Both the position numbers and the translations under genes were made by a program. A model generated the notes under the pieces. It saw only the letters and a list, made by a program, of their open reading frames with translations, ran no database searches and was not told the origin of the DNA. A stretch of 64,000 bases of DNA from Mucilaginibacter flavidus (GTDB taxonomy: Bacteria; Bacteroidota; Bacteroidia; Sphingobacteriales; Sphingobacteriaceae), in assembly GCF_024055575.1 (NCBI RefSeq), contig NZ_JAMXOE010000008.1, positions 124,001 through 188,000 on the forward strand, written 5' to 3'. This document shows, in pieces, positions 18,730 through 27,604 of this stretch (its first letter is position 1; every line of letters begins with the position of its first letter).

Positions 18730-19278
18730 TTTATTCCCGGTTATTGTTACTTGATAAACGAATCTTTATTATTTGTAATTAAATACGTTGTGATTATTTT
18801 ACAGCCGAGCAGTATGCGGTACAATTTCGCTATAAGGATCCTAACCATCTATTCCAAAAGGACAACAAATCGAAATTAACTAATACCTTGTCAAAGACGG
18901 GTCTTACGGTGGTGGGCTATCTCAGCGGTACTGGTGATTAAGGCAATGGCATTTTTGCAATTTTAATTCCACAATATCTATTACGACCGTAGGGCTTCGT
19001 AGGCTTAACAACAAACTAAATAAAACCTAACCGCTGAATAAATAACACCCGCGGAATATTTATATTCAAAAGAATTTTCCCTGATTAAATAAAACACACG
19101 CTTGTCATATTTATAGGTGCCCAGATAATATTCGTAACGGGAGAAGATAACCCGGCACACGTAAGGCATTAGGAAATATATATCCATTTATGTTGTGACA
19201 GATATGTATGTTATAACAGATTTTAAACTCGAAGCCGGGTCCTAAATAAATCGCGCGTGAGTTAAGTAATCCCGTTGG
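18730..19278. other. Intergenic region with no convincing intact gene
   Basis: 549 bp between the GH16-like gene and the response regulator. Apart from the possible coding remnant at 18801-18941 there is only a short leftward reading frame (19005-19187) rich in Tyr and Phe that looks like chance in AT-rich DNA. Confidence 0.5.
18801..18941 (+). pseudogene. Possible decayed coding fragment
   Basis: A 46-codon open stretch ending in TAA at 18939-18941 reads like real protein (EQYAVQFRYKDPNHLFQKD ... GLTVVGYLSGTGD), but it has no start codon and is closed by a stop a few codons upstream. I read it as the 3' remnant of a lost gene; family unknown. Low confidence because the evidence is amino-acid composition only. 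Confidence 0.25.
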
Positions 19279-19644
19279 TCAGGAAACCAGTTGTTTTTCT
19301 ATTGTCGCAAGCAAATCGTCCATATCAAAAGGTTTTGCTAAAAAATCATTGGGAGCGCCGGGCAAGTGCATTGATTCGGCAAGGTTATGTGTCCCGGAAA
19401 TCAAAATAACAGGTAGAAAACAGGTCAAATAATTTTCCTTTATATTTTTGCAAATCGCACGGCCATCCATTTCGGCAAGCATTACATCCATTAATACCAG
19501 GTGTGGTTGAAAGTCTTTTATATCATCAAATACGGTATGGCCACAATGTAGTGTGCGTACTTCATAACCGTTTTCAACTAATAGGAAAGAAAGTATTTCC
19601 AAAATGTCAGGATCATCGTCAAGGATCAGTATTTTTTTTCTCAT
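19279..19644 (-). CDS. Single-domain response regulator (CheY-like receiver)
   Basis: 121 residues, one receiver domain only. Acidic pocket D9-D10-D11, phospho-acceptor Asp53 in LVLMDVML, Ser/Thr switch in VILISGT and the conserved Lys in FLAKPFD. No output domain, so it acts by protein contact, for example as a phospho-acceptor for the histidine kinase encoded 112 bp upstream on the same strand. Same direction as the CheR-kinase and CheB genes, so possibly part of one operon. Confidence 0.93.
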   Translation of the reverse strand: MRKKILILDDDPDILEILSFLLVENGYEVRTLHCGHTVFDDIKDFQPHLVLMDVMLAEMDGRAICKNIKENYLTCFLPVILISGTHNLAESMHLPGAPNDFLAKPFDMDDLLATIEKQLVS

Positions 19645-19756
19645 AAATAAGTGTAGTACAAAGACTTTGCAGCCATTGGTATGGCTAATATGGTGCCAGT
19701 ATCAAGCTTATTTAAAAGTTTGTTTCGATTATTATTTGTAACGCTTAAAGTTAAGC

Positions 19757-22717
19757 CTATTGCAATTGAGGTAAGCTGAAGTAAAAAGTTGACCCTTTAC
19801 CCATTTCACTCTCCACCCATACTTTACCATTATGGCGCTGGATGATTTCAGCAGAAAGATAAAGGCCAAGGCCGAAGCCGGAAACGGCTTGAGTATCCAT
19901 ATTTTCTATCCTGTAATAGCGATCAAATAACTTTTCCTGATCCTGTGGTTTTATGCCCATCCCCTCATCCTTTACACTTACCTGTATATCCCCCTTCACC
20001 TTTTTGCAGGAGATCTCAATATTTTTGCCATTCGGTGAATACTTCACAGAATTGCTCAGTAAGTTGTTGATCACCTGGCCGATCTTATCCCTATCTCCCT
20101 TAACAGATACCGCTGGACACGGCAGCACTACAATATTGTGGCTTGCGGTTACCAATGTAACTTCTTCCACTATTTCGTCCATTAGCGCATTCATCTCAAA
20201 TGTCTGCTCATTCAAATAAATCTTACCGGCTTCAAAGCTTGAAACATTTAAAAAACCGTTGATTAGGGCGGTCATTTTCTTTACCTGGGTTTGGGCCTTT
20301 TCCAGTTTAACCAAGCTAAAGGTATCCTCGTCTTTTTTTGCTCTGGAAGTTAAAAGCTGTATATAGCCCAGGAGTGAAGTAAGCGGAGTTCTAAGTTCAT
20401 GGCTTACCATAGCGATAAAATCGTTTTTCCGGATTTCATCCTGTTTATGCATAGTAATATCATGTAGTACCCCCGTAAAATACGTTGGCTTATCTTCCTG
20501 GTCAAAAGAAATGTCCCCACTAGCCCTAACCCAGCGAAGTCTTCTATCGTGAAATCCCCGTAAGGGATATTCTATGTCATATTTTACACCCTGGCTGATA
20601 TTGGCTTCCACGGCATCGGTTACTAACGATTGGTATTTACTATCAATTTGGGCAATTGCCGCTTCATAGGTCATTTGCTCATCAGGATGAAAGCCAAATA
20701 TCTCCTTTAACCGATGGGATGGAACAAATTCACGGGTTTTGAGGTCAATAGACCAGATACCCATTGCGGCAGAGTCAATAGCTATGCCCAGCATTTTATT
20801 ACTGGTATTTAATTCCTGTTGTATTTTCTTTAATTCCGTAATATCATTAAAAGTAATAATAGCGCCGGTATTTTTATGATCGGCCTGCTGAACGTAGGGC
20901 ATCGTCATAACCTGATACCATTTGCCATTATTGGTTTCAACTTCTTTTATAATTATGCTTCCATCAGCTAATACTTTTTTTACGTCTTCAATAATGGTTG
21001 CAAATTTGATATTGGTAGAAATATTACTGAGCGGCCTGCCGATATCCGTTTCCAGTAAGTTGATCTGTTTTACAGTACCGGGCGAAAACTTCATTAAGCG
21101 CAGTTCGTTATCAATAAACAACTGGCCGTTGATATTACTCCGGAAATAGTTATTCAGGTCATCATTGATTTCGAGCAGCTCTTTATTTTTCAACTGGTAA
21201 TCTGCATTAATGGTGTGCAGTTCTTCGTTAACTGATTGCATTTCCTCATTGGTACTTTGCATTTCTTCATTGGCCGAAAGAAGTTCTTCATTAAAAGACT
21301 GCATATTTTCATTGGAAGCATCCAGCTTTTCATGAGCAGATAGAAGCTTATCTTTTAGTTCCTTCAACTCCTCTTCCAGGTTCATGGTGTATTCACCGTG
21401 GTATATTTTTTCATCAAACACCATATCTTCCTGATGTTCAATACTGAACAATCTATCCTCAGTAAAAGTTACCATTAATAATGTTTGCTCACCTTTCTTT
21501 CCGGTCAAAAGACGGACGGATAAGCTTACTTTAATTACAGACTGACTGTTTTTAATTTTTATCCCGGTAAGGGCAGCTTTTTTGTTTGTTTTTAAGGCGC
21601 TGTTTTTTAATGTATTAAATGCAATGGCAAGCGGTTTTGGCAAAAGCTCTTCCAGGTTTGAAGTATAATGTTTTTGTAAAAAATATTTTGTCGTATCCCC
21701 GTATGATTTGACAACATTGTTGTTTTCGTCAATACAAACGGCCAGGTAATCCAGGTCTTCTGCTAAACTAATGTGCATTCTTTCTGCCTGTGAATTATTT
21801 GCACTTTGGGAAGTATCCTCATGAGAAAGAGAGGACGTTTTACGTTTTGGATCAACTAGTTCAGGTAATGAAAATGTATCAAATTGTAACAGCCGTTTTG
21901 TTTCAAGATTCTTAAATATCTTGTATTTCTTATGAGCAATTTCCAGGTTTTTGATGATAGGCATCGGGTTTTCACTGGAACCTAAAAATAGATAACCATC
22001 CTTTTTAAGCCCAAAAAGCAGCATGGTAAATATCTTTTTTTGCAATACAGGTGTCATATAGATCAGCAGGTTGCGGCAACTGATAAAATGCATGTTGCAA
22101 TAGGGTGGATTTTTCACCAGATCGTGCTTTGCGAAAATTACCATTTTACGTATTTCCGGGCTGATCCTATAATTGTTCCCCTCTTTTGAAAAGAAACTTT
22201 CGAGCCGTCCTGCGGATACATCTTTTGCAATGCTCAAGTTGTAAATCCCCTTGCCTGCCTGCACTAACGCGGCAGTATCAATATCTGTAGCAAATATCTT
22301 TACAACGGTATTTTTAAGTTTGCCAGTTAATTGCTCCGCTATTAATATAGCGAGTGAATAAGCTTCTTCGCCGGTCGCGCAGCCAGCTACCCACAATTTT
22401 AACTCTTCATCCGGGGCAAGCTTTTCCAATATGCCTGGCAATACCTTTTTTTCAATAAAGTTAAAGGCCTCTTTATCTCTGAAAAATGAAGTAACACTGA
22501 TTAAAAAATCCTTGGCCAAAGCGGCTATCTCTACCGGTGTTGCCTTCAAAAAGTCAATGTAATTTTCTAATCGAGTGAAATTATTGTAGGCCGCCCGCCT
22601 TTTAATTCTTCTTAATATAGTAGTTTGCTTATAATCCGAAAAATCAAGCGGTAGCTGTTCATTGATCAGATGTATAATAGCCTCAAGGTTTTTTTGGTCG
22701 TCAGCAGTATCAGGCAA
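19757..22717 (-). CDS. CheR methyltransferase – coiled coil – PAS – histidine kinase
   Basis: 986 residues. CheR N-domain and SAM-binding domain about 10-275 (LWVAGCATGEEAYSLAIL near 109; CRNLLIY), a long coiled coil about 430-520 with tandem NEEMQS-type heptads, two PAS domains about 520-755, then HisKA (MVSHELRTPL, His near 773) and HATPase (N-box NNLLSNSVKYSP, G2 GFGLGLYL). This CheB-CheR-PAS-kinase architecture is usually one polypeptide; here the CheB part is separate. The frame starts with TTG directly after, and in frame with, the CheB TGA stop; no ATG lies before the SAM-binding domain. So translation needs TTG initiation by coupling, or stop readthrough, or the stop is a recent mutation or sequence error. 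Confidence 0.9.
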   Translation of the reverse strand: MPDTADDQKNLEAIIHLINEQLPLDFSDYKQTTILRRIKRRAAYNNFTRLENYIDFLKATPVEIAALAKDFLISVTSFFRDKEAFNFIEKKVLPGILEKLAPDEELKLWVAGCATGEEAYSLAILIAEQLTGKLKNTVVKIFATDIDTAALVQAGKGIYNLSIAKDVSAGRLESFFSKEGNNYRISPEIRKMVIFAKHDLVKNPPYCNMHFISCRNLLIYMTPVLQKKIFTMLLFGLKKDGYLFLGSSENPMPIIKNLEIAHKKYKIFKNLETKRLLQFDTFSLPELVDPKRKTSSLSHEDTSQSANNSQAERMHISLAEDLDYLAVCIDENNNVVKSYGDTTKYFLQKHYTSNLEELLPKPLAIAFNTLKNSALKTNKKAALTGIKIKNSQSVIKVSLSVRLLTGKKGEQTLLMVTFTEDRLFSIEHQEDMVFDEKIYHGEYTMNLEEELKELKDKLLSAHEKLDASNENMQSFNEELLSANEEMQSTNEEMQSVNEELHTINADYQLKNKELLEINDDLNNYFRSNINGQLFIDNELRLMKFSPGTVKQINLLETDIGRPLSNISTNIKFATIIEDVKKVLADGSIIIKEVETNNGKWYQVMTMPYVQQADHKNTGAIITFNDITELKKIQQELNTSNKMLGIAIDSAAMGIWSIDLKTREFVPSHRLKEIFGFHPDEQMTYEAAIAQIDSKYQSLVTDAVEANISQGVKYDIEYPLRGFHDRRLRWVRASGDISFDQEDKPTYFTGVLHDITMHKQDEIRKNDFIAMVSHELRTPLTSLLGYIQLLTSRAKKDEDTFSLVKLEKAQTQVKKMTALINGFLNVSSFEAGKIYLNEQTFEMNALMDEIVEEVTLVTASHNIVVLPCPAVSVKGDRDKIGQVINNLLSNSVKYSPNGKNIEISCKKVKGDIQVSVKDEGMGIKPQDQEKLFDRYYRIENMDTQAVSGFGLGLYLSAEIIQRHNGKVWVESEMGKGSTFYFSLPQLQ

Positions 22718-23296
22718 TCATTCCCGCTCGTGTTTTACATAATCTTCAATAGTACCAGGCATTAATTCAGGTTCTAAAATAAAATCTACCATACCTGTAG
22801 CGATAGCGTTAGAAGGCATACTGGCGAACTCTGCTGTTTCCGGGTTGCGGGCTATCACCATTCCGCCTGCTTTTTTAATTGCCTTTATACCCTGGGTGCC
22901 ATCACTGCCTAATCCGGAAAGAACCACAGCAATCGCTTTTGTGCCACAATCAGCGGCAAGGGAATTAAAAAATGTATTGATGGTAAGGTGAGGGCCTGGA
23001 GATTTTTCCTTACCTGTCAAATATAGCGTATCATCGCTTATGGTCATGAACTTATCGCTGGGGATAAGGTATACCTGGTTGCTTTTGACCTGCATACCAT
23101 TTTTAGCTTCCTCGACAACAAGTTTACTGTGCTTGGCCAGCAACTCAACCATCCTGCTTTTAAAATCAGAAGATAAATGTTGAACAATAACGTAAGAAAC
23201 TCCGTCTAAAGGCGTATGGTCAAAAAAAGAATTGATCTCTTCCATGCCGCCCGCAGAGGCGCCAATAGCAATAATATGGTGGGGGGCGGCTTTCAA
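22718..23296 (-). CDS. CheB-type protein-glutamate methylesterase domain
   Basis: 192 residues, a stand-alone CheB catalytic domain without receiver. Catalytic triad regions are present: Ser in IGASAGGMEE (residues 11-20), His in YVIVQHLSSD, and Asp in LSGLGSDGTQG. It would hydrolyse methylglutamate (or deamidate Gln) on sensory proteins, opposing the CheR domain encoded next. Its TGA stop (22720-22718) abuts the CheR gene in the same frame, so in related proteins this would be the N-terminal domain of the fusion. No methyl-accepting receptor is encoded in the window. Confidence 0.9.
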   Translation of the reverse strand: MKAAPHHIIAIGASAGGMEEINSFFDHTPLDGVSYVIVQHLSSDFKSRMVELLAKHSKLVVEEAKNGMQVKSNQVYLIPSDKFMTISDDTLYLTGKEKSPGPHLTINTFFNSLAADCGTKAIAVVLSGLGSDGTQGIKAIKKAGGMVIARNPETAEFASMPSNAIATGMVDFILEPELMPGTIEDYVKHERE

Positions 23297-23429
23297 TAGT
23301 GCAGGATTTTAAAGAGCGAAACTAGAATCTTTGAAAATTCTAGGAAGGTAAGTATAATAATAAATCAAACCTACGAGTATTTATTTAATATCAGGAACTA
23401 TTCCGACTTATTTATGTTCTCCTTATATT

Positions 23430-24458
23430 ATGAAAACCAATTCAGCCCGATTCCATCCTAAAACCGGCCAAGTCATTGTTGTGGGCGCTTCTGCCGGTGG
23501 GCTTAAGGCCTTAACAGCCCTGGTTCAGCAGTTACCCGAAGATTTCCCAGCACCTGTGCTTATTGTAATGCATATATCCCCGGATGCCACGGGCGATGTG
23601 CTACTGAATGCTTTAAATAAATACGGAAAATTAAAATGCGCGCACGCTGTTCATGGAGAGGCGGTTAAAGCGGGTAACGTTTACCTGGCGCCATCGGATC
23701 ATCACCTGCTGCTGGAAAAGGAAGGTTTGCTGCATGTCACAAAGGGGGCGCAGGAAAACCGATCCCGACCTGGAATTGACCCGCTCTTCCGCTCCGCCGC
23801 AGTCGCTTTCGGAAACCGCGTGACCGGCATTATACTGACCGGGTACCTGGATGACGGAACGGCCGGAATGATTGCCATTCGACGGTGTGGGGGAACCTGT
23901 ATCGTGCAAGACCCCAATGAGGCTGATTATCCCGATATGCCGAAAAACGCACTCAACCAGCTCCAGATGGATTATTGTGTCTCCATAGCAGAAATGGGTG
24001 GCATTCTTGTTAAATTGGTCGCTGGGAAGCCTGGCAAGCAAAAAATGATTCCTAAGGATATTCAGCGGGAACTGATTATTGCCGGGCGAGTATTGAGCGA
24101 TCTGGCGTCGGTAAACGCCCTCGGTGAACAGGTACCGTTCAATTGTCCTGGTTGCGGCGGCGTTCTATGGAAGATAGCTAAGGGATCCCAATTACGGTAT
24201 CGTTGCCACACCGGCCACGCTTACACAGCTGCCGCCCTGCTGGCCGAGCAAACCAAAAAAATTGAAGAAACAATGTGGACCGCACTGCGGATGTTTGAAG
24301 AAAGAAAAAACCTTCTTACCACACTTTCCAAAGATCAAAGCGGAGCTCAAGCCCGATCGGCGGCAGAGCGGGCAAAGTTGTCCCAGGTACATATTGACCG
24401 TATCAGGGCATTCCTTCTCGCGGATGACAAAGCAACTCAAAGTGATTTGCCGAAATAG
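23430..24458 (+). CDS. CheB methylesterase with C-terminal zinc-ribbon-like domain
   Basis: 342 residues, divergent from the first cheB (133 bp gap). CheB domain about 12-195: Ser in VVGASAGGLKA, His in VMHISPDATG, Asp in TGYLDDGTAG. The C-terminal part has a CPGCGG ... YRCHTGHAYT pattern, a four-ligand metal-site candidate (three Cys plus a His or the fourth Cys), followed by a helical tail. This two-domain form occurs in non-motile Bacteroidota and Proteobacteria as 'chemotaxis protein CheB'. Likely a sensory methylesterase not linked to flagella. Codon and base use are slightly more GC-rich than its neighbours. Confidence 0.88.
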   Translation: MKTNSARFHPKTGQVIVVGASAGGLKALTALVQQLPEDFPAPVLIVMHISPDATGDVLLNALNKYGKLKCAHAVHGEAVKAGNVYLAPSDHHLLLEKEGLLHVTKGAQENRSRPGIDPLFRSAAVAFGNRVTGIILTGYLDDGTAGMIAIRRCGGTCIVQDPNEADYPDMPKNALNQLQMDYCVSIAEMGGILVKLVAGKPGKQKMIPKDIQRELIIAGRVLSDLASVNALGEQVPFNCPGCGGVLWKIAKGSQLRYRCHTGHAYTAAALLAEQTKKIEETMWTALRMFEERKNLLTTLSKDQSGAQARSAAERAKLSQVHIDRIRAFLLADDKATQSDLPK

Positions 24459-24612
24459 CAATCAGGTCATCAAGTCCACCAAATATTGTTTTTTCGCTTA
24501 CAGTGGCAAAGATCATAAAGTCGTGCTATTTTCACAAAAGCAAAGCAAAGTATCGCCCATTCTTCCTTTGATTATTAATTTCTATCGGTCTATTCCATGG
24601 TACTGTTCATAA

Positions 24613-24918
24613 CCTAATGTCGGTAACCGGCGCCAGCTGGTCAGTTATGTCGGGCTCGATGTGGTTATGAAAGAGTCAGGCACCCTTTCCTGGCGGCCCC
24701 ACATATCCAAACGGGGCAATACCTATATCAGGGCTGGCTTATATATGGCCGCCGTCAGTTCTATTATTCACAATAAAACGCTGAAGCTTTATTTTAACAG
24801 GCTTAAAGACAATGGCAAACCCGAAAAAACGGGGATCGTTTCACTGGAGAGAAAACTACAGATACTGATCTATACGCTGTATAAGAATGAAAAAGATTTT
24901 ATACCGGATTACCAGTAG
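24613..24918 (+). pseudogene. IS110-family transposase, 3' remnant
   Basis: Open from 24613 without a start codon to TAG at 24916-24918; 101 codons. The sequence (NRRQLVSYVGLDVVMKESG, then PHISKRGNTYIRAGLYMAA and LERKLQILIYTLYKNEKDF) matches the C-terminal Transposase_20 (IS116/IS110/IS902) region, in which the RQLVSYxGLD and GNxxIR motifs are usual. The N-terminal DEDD nuclease half is missing, so this is a dead relic. A GTG 17 codons in could start a short product but this is unlikely to matter. Confidence 0.8.
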
Positions 24919-24942
24919 TCATCCGTTCGGGGTATAAAAAAA

Positions 24943-24962
24943 TAGCCCGTTAAAACGGGCTA
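24943..24962 (-). terminator. Rho-independent terminator (leftward)
   Basis: TAGCCCGTT and AACGGGCTA form a perfect 9-bp stem with an AA loop; on the minus strand it is followed by a run of seven T (24936-24942). It could end leftward read-through from the tRNA-Ser genes. Confidence 0.8.
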
Positions 24963-25049
24963 CAGTAGATGGTCTTTGCCCCGAATTTCAGGGCATAACC
25001 TCTTATGTAGCGATTTGGTGAATATTATAGTCATTTAACCTAAAAACAA

Positions 25050-25078
25050 AAGCCTGCAATCATTTGATTTGCAGGCTT
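25050..25078 (-). terminator. Rho-independent terminator of tRNA-Ser(CGA)
   Basis: AAGCCTGCAA pairs with TTGCAGGCTT; read leftward, the hairpin is followed by TTGTTTTTA. It lies about 26 bp beyond the 3' end of the tRNA-Ser(CGA) gene. Confidence 0.8.
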
Positions 25079-25104
25079 CTATCTATTTTTCATATTGAAC
25101 TTGG

Positions 25105-25189
25105 CGGAGAGGGAGGGATTCAAACCCCCGGTACCTTGCAGTACACCTGATTTCGAATCAGGCACATTCGATCACTCTGACACCTCTCC
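25105..25189 (-). tRNA. tRNA-Ser (anticodon CGA)
   Basis: 85 nt on the minus strand. Acceptor GGAGAGG pairs with CCTCTCC with discriminator G; anticodon stem CCTGA/TCAGG holds loop TTCGAAA, anticodon CGA (reads UCG); T-arm GGGTTTGAATCCC; a long variable arm of class II type. CCA is not encoded. Flanked on both sides by leftward terminators. Confidence 0.95.
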
Positions 25190-25211
25190 TTTTTTATTCA
25201 GAAATAAAAAA

Positions 25212-25228
25212 TCCCGTAACCTACGGGA
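25212..25228 (-). terminator. Rho-independent terminator of tRNA-Ser(GCT)
   Basis: TCCCGTA/TACGGGA stem of 7 bp with ACC loop, followed leftward by TTTTTT. It separates the two tRNA genes, so each has its own terminator. Confidence 0.75.
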
Positions 25229-25241
25229 CCTTTTATACTGG

Positions 25242-25328
25242 CGGTGAGGGAGGGATTCGAACCCTCGGTACAGTTTCCCGTACGTCAGTTTAGCAAACTG
25301 ATCCTTTCGGCCTCTCAGGCACCTCACC
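25242..25328 (-). tRNA. tRNA-Ser (anticodon GCT)
   Basis: 87 nt on the minus strand. Acceptor GGTGAGG/CCTCACC with discriminator G; anticodon stem TCAGT/ACTGA with loop TTGCTAA, anticodon GCT (reads AGC/AGU); T-arm GGGTTCGAATCCC; long class II variable arm. CCA is not encoded. Confidence 0.95.
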
Positions 25329-25422
25329 ATGTTTAGCCTTTCGGCCGGCATTCCAATAATTCCCTTTTTTTCGGGATTGCAAATATAGCAATTAGGCTTA
25401 TCCCTCAAAAAAAAAGTTCTTT

Positions 25423-27492
25423 TTAATCGTAATCTACCCGCACATGGTAAATACTCATCAGCATCCGCTTAAAAATCACCTTGATGGTTTCGATATCTTT
25501 AAGGGTTATATCACTGTCTTTCAATTGGTTTTGATCGAGTTTGTATTTTACTATCCTGTCGACCAGGTTGCTTATCGATTGTTCGTCCGGCTCTTTTAAT
25601 GCACGCGATGCGGCCTCAACTGAGTCGGCAAGCATCAAAACACCCTGTTCTTTTGAGAAAGGAATAGGTCCCGGGTACCTAAAAGTGTTCTCGTCGATGA
25701 ATTTTTCAGGAAAATTTTTCAAAAATGACTGGTAAAAATAATCCACCCTTGTGTCGCCGTGGTGTGTGCGGATAAAGTTCACCACAATCTCGGGCAGGTT
25801 GGCTTTACGCCCCATCTCAATACCCTGGCTTACGTGCCTGATTATTATTTGGGCGCTCTCCTGGTACGGCAGCTTATCGTGCGGATTAAAGCCCGATGTT
25901 TGGTTCTCGATAAAAAACAGCGGGTTCTCCATCTTACCGATATCATGGTACAATGCTCCTGCTCTAACCAGTAATGCGTTGCCACCGATGCTGTATATGG
26001 CATTCTCGGCCAGGTTAGCCACCTGCAGCGAGTGCTGGAACGTGCCGGGTGCAGTAAATGCCATTTCGCGCAGCAAAGGCGCGTTGGTATTGGTGAGCTC
26101 TATTAAAGTGATGTCGCTCGTTATGGCAAATATTTTTTCGAAGATGTAAATAAGCGGATAAGCCAGTAAGGTTAACAATACGCTTACTATAAACGGCACA
26201 AAATCCATCCAGTCGATACTCCTGATGCTGCCTTCGCGAATAAACGAAATACCGAGGAAAGCAACGAAATAAGTAAAAGTGATAATCAGCGCCGATATTA
26301 AAAATTGCTCGCGGCGTATCAGGTTTTTGATGCTGTAGATGGATACCATCCCTGCAGTTATTTCAAAATAAGCGAACTCAAAGCTGTTGGGCACAAAAAA
26401 TCCCGCTATCAACACTACCAGCAGGTGAATGTTTAGCGCCAATCGGGTGTCAAACAGTATGCGGATAATTATAGGTACAATACAATAGGGTATGTAGTAT
26501 AAATTGGGCAGCTGCAGTTTTATAGCTATTGATAAGGTAAACAGCATGGCGGTAATAACCAGCAATATCAGGGTCACCAGGCGGTTATCAGCGTAAATAT
26601 CCTTGCGGAAAAGGTATAGAAATACAATAAGTAAAGTAATAGTGATACCCACAAGCAAAAACTGGCCGAGCAGCACCAGCCGCCTGTCGCCGTTGATCCG
26701 GGCATTGTCCTCAAAAGCCTTCTTGTACGATTGTAGCTTCTGGTAAGTCTCATCGCTAACGACTGAGCCCTTCGCGATGATCACCTCTCCTTTTTGGACC
26801 ATGCCCCGCGTTGTAGAAAGGTTATCAACAGCTTCCTTTTCTAATCTGGATGTTAGCTTATTATCAAAAATTAGATTGGGCTGCAGCCGGTTATTAATCA
26901 GGTCGAGCAAAAAAGCTTTATCCAAATCTTTATTGGCACTTAAAAACTGGTCGCAATACGCCAGGGCTGTTTGCTTGGTATAAAGGTCGGCAGTGTTTTT
27001 ATCAGTTGCCAGGTTAAAGGTTAATATCGTTATCTTGTAATTTTCGGCATTCTGTTGATACTTAGGATTTAGCGCTAAAACGCCTTTATCATAAATTGAT
27101 TTTAGTAAATCATATCCTGCGGATTCGTATTTCGCCTTCTTGTTATCAGGAATACCTGCGTTGTGCCATTTTATTTCAAAATCGTTTTTAAATCCCTCAA
27201 GCTGATGCCCCGGCATATCAGCATCGGCCTGGTAAATAGGCGTAATACTTGCCAGCGCAGTTTTTTGGTCATTCTCAATCTCCTGCTGCGTTTTTAATAT
27301 CGCGAAATTATAAGGTGAGATTAACTCCTTCTGGTTCCAGATGCGTCCCTTCTCAATATCGTAGCTGAATTTAGCCTGTTTGGGCAGGGTAAATACAATT
27401 ACGCAAATACTTGCCAGCATCATTAAAAACTTAACATTACGCGAGTATTTGCGGAATAAAGCCTTTTGGCGCGAAGTGGATAGTTTTGCCAT
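25423..27492 (-). CDS. 7TM receptor–HD phosphohydrolase (PgpH/YqfF family)
   Basis: 689 residues. One N-terminal TM (FLMMLASICVIVFTLP), a large extracytoplasmic 7TMR-HDED domain about 60-270, seven TM helices about 275-460, and a cytoplasmic HD domain about 475-640. HD metal ligands: GTFQHSLQVA, LYHDIGKMENP (HD), FIRTHHGD, and Asp in MLADSVEAAS. PgpH relatives hydrolyse the second messenger c-di-AMP, so that is the likely reaction here; substrate is inferred from family only. Single gene downstream of the two tRNA-Ser genes on the same strand. Confidence 0.9.
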   Translation of the reverse strand: MAKLSTSRQKALFRKYSRNVKFLMMLASICVIVFTLPKQAKFSYDIEKGRIWNQKELISPYNFAILKTQQEIENDQKTALASITPIYQADADMPGHQLEGFKNDFEIKWHNAGIPDNKKAKYESAGYDLLKSIYDKGVLALNPKYQQNAENYKITILTFNLATDKNTADLYTKQTALAYCDQFLSANKDLDKAFLLDLINNRLQPNLIFDNKLTSRLEKEAVDNLSTTRGMVQKGEVIIAKGSVVSDETYQKLQSYKKAFEDNARINGDRRLVLLGQFLLVGITITLLIVFLYLFRKDIYADNRLVTLILLVITAMLFTLSIAIKLQLPNLYYIPYCIVPIIIRILFDTRLALNIHLLVVLIAGFFVPNSFEFAYFEITAGMVSIYSIKNLIRREQFLISALIITFTYFVAFLGISFIREGSIRSIDWMDFVPFIVSVLLTLLAYPLIYIFEKIFAITSDITLIELTNTNAPLLREMAFTAPGTFQHSLQVANLAENAIYSIGGNALLVRAGALYHDIGKMENPLFFIENQTSGFNPHDKLPYQESAQIIIRHVSQGIEMGRKANLPEIVVNFIRTHHGDTRVDYFYQSFLKNFPEKFIDENTFRYPGPIPFSKEQGVLMLADSVEAASRALKEPDEQSISNLVDRIVKYKLDQNQLKDSDITLKDIETIKVIFKRMLMSIYHVRVDYD

Positions 27493-27565
27493 TTATACGT
27501 TTCTACACCAAAATTAATATAAGTTTCGGTTAAATGTTTTTTTTCTTGCTTTTGTCAAATCAAAA

Positions 27566-27586
27566 ATGATATCTTTATGATATCAT
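27566..27586. promoter_or_regulatory. Candidate operator upstream of SPFH–RHH operon
   Basis: ATGATATC occurs at 27566 and again at 27577, 11 bp apart, with the second extended to the palindrome ATGATATCAT. Ribbon-helix-helix regulators bind tandem short sites about one helical turn apart, and an RHH protein is encoded at the end of this operon. The site lies 19 bp before the SPFH start codon and overlaps a near -7 box (TATCTTTA). Autoregulation is inferred. Confidence 0.5.
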
Positions 27587-27604
27587 TTTAAAATCACAAA
27601 AACC

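Noticed and set aside
19005-19187. 60-codon leftward frame
   Set aside because: Tyr/Phe-rich, no homology recognised, AT-rich background, no start signal.
22715-22722. TGA as selenocysteine codon
   Set aside because: CheB/CheR families have no selenocysteine at this linker, and no SECIS-like hairpin is evident directly after the TGA.
24262-24612. Rightward 116-codon frame overlapping the second cheB
   Set aside because: Out-of-frame shadow of the CheB C-terminal domain, continuing into non-coding DNA; basic and Cys-rich by chance.
25172-25408. Leftward reading frame of 78 codons
   Set aside because: Runs through the tRNA-Ser(GCT) gene and its terminator; no coding character.
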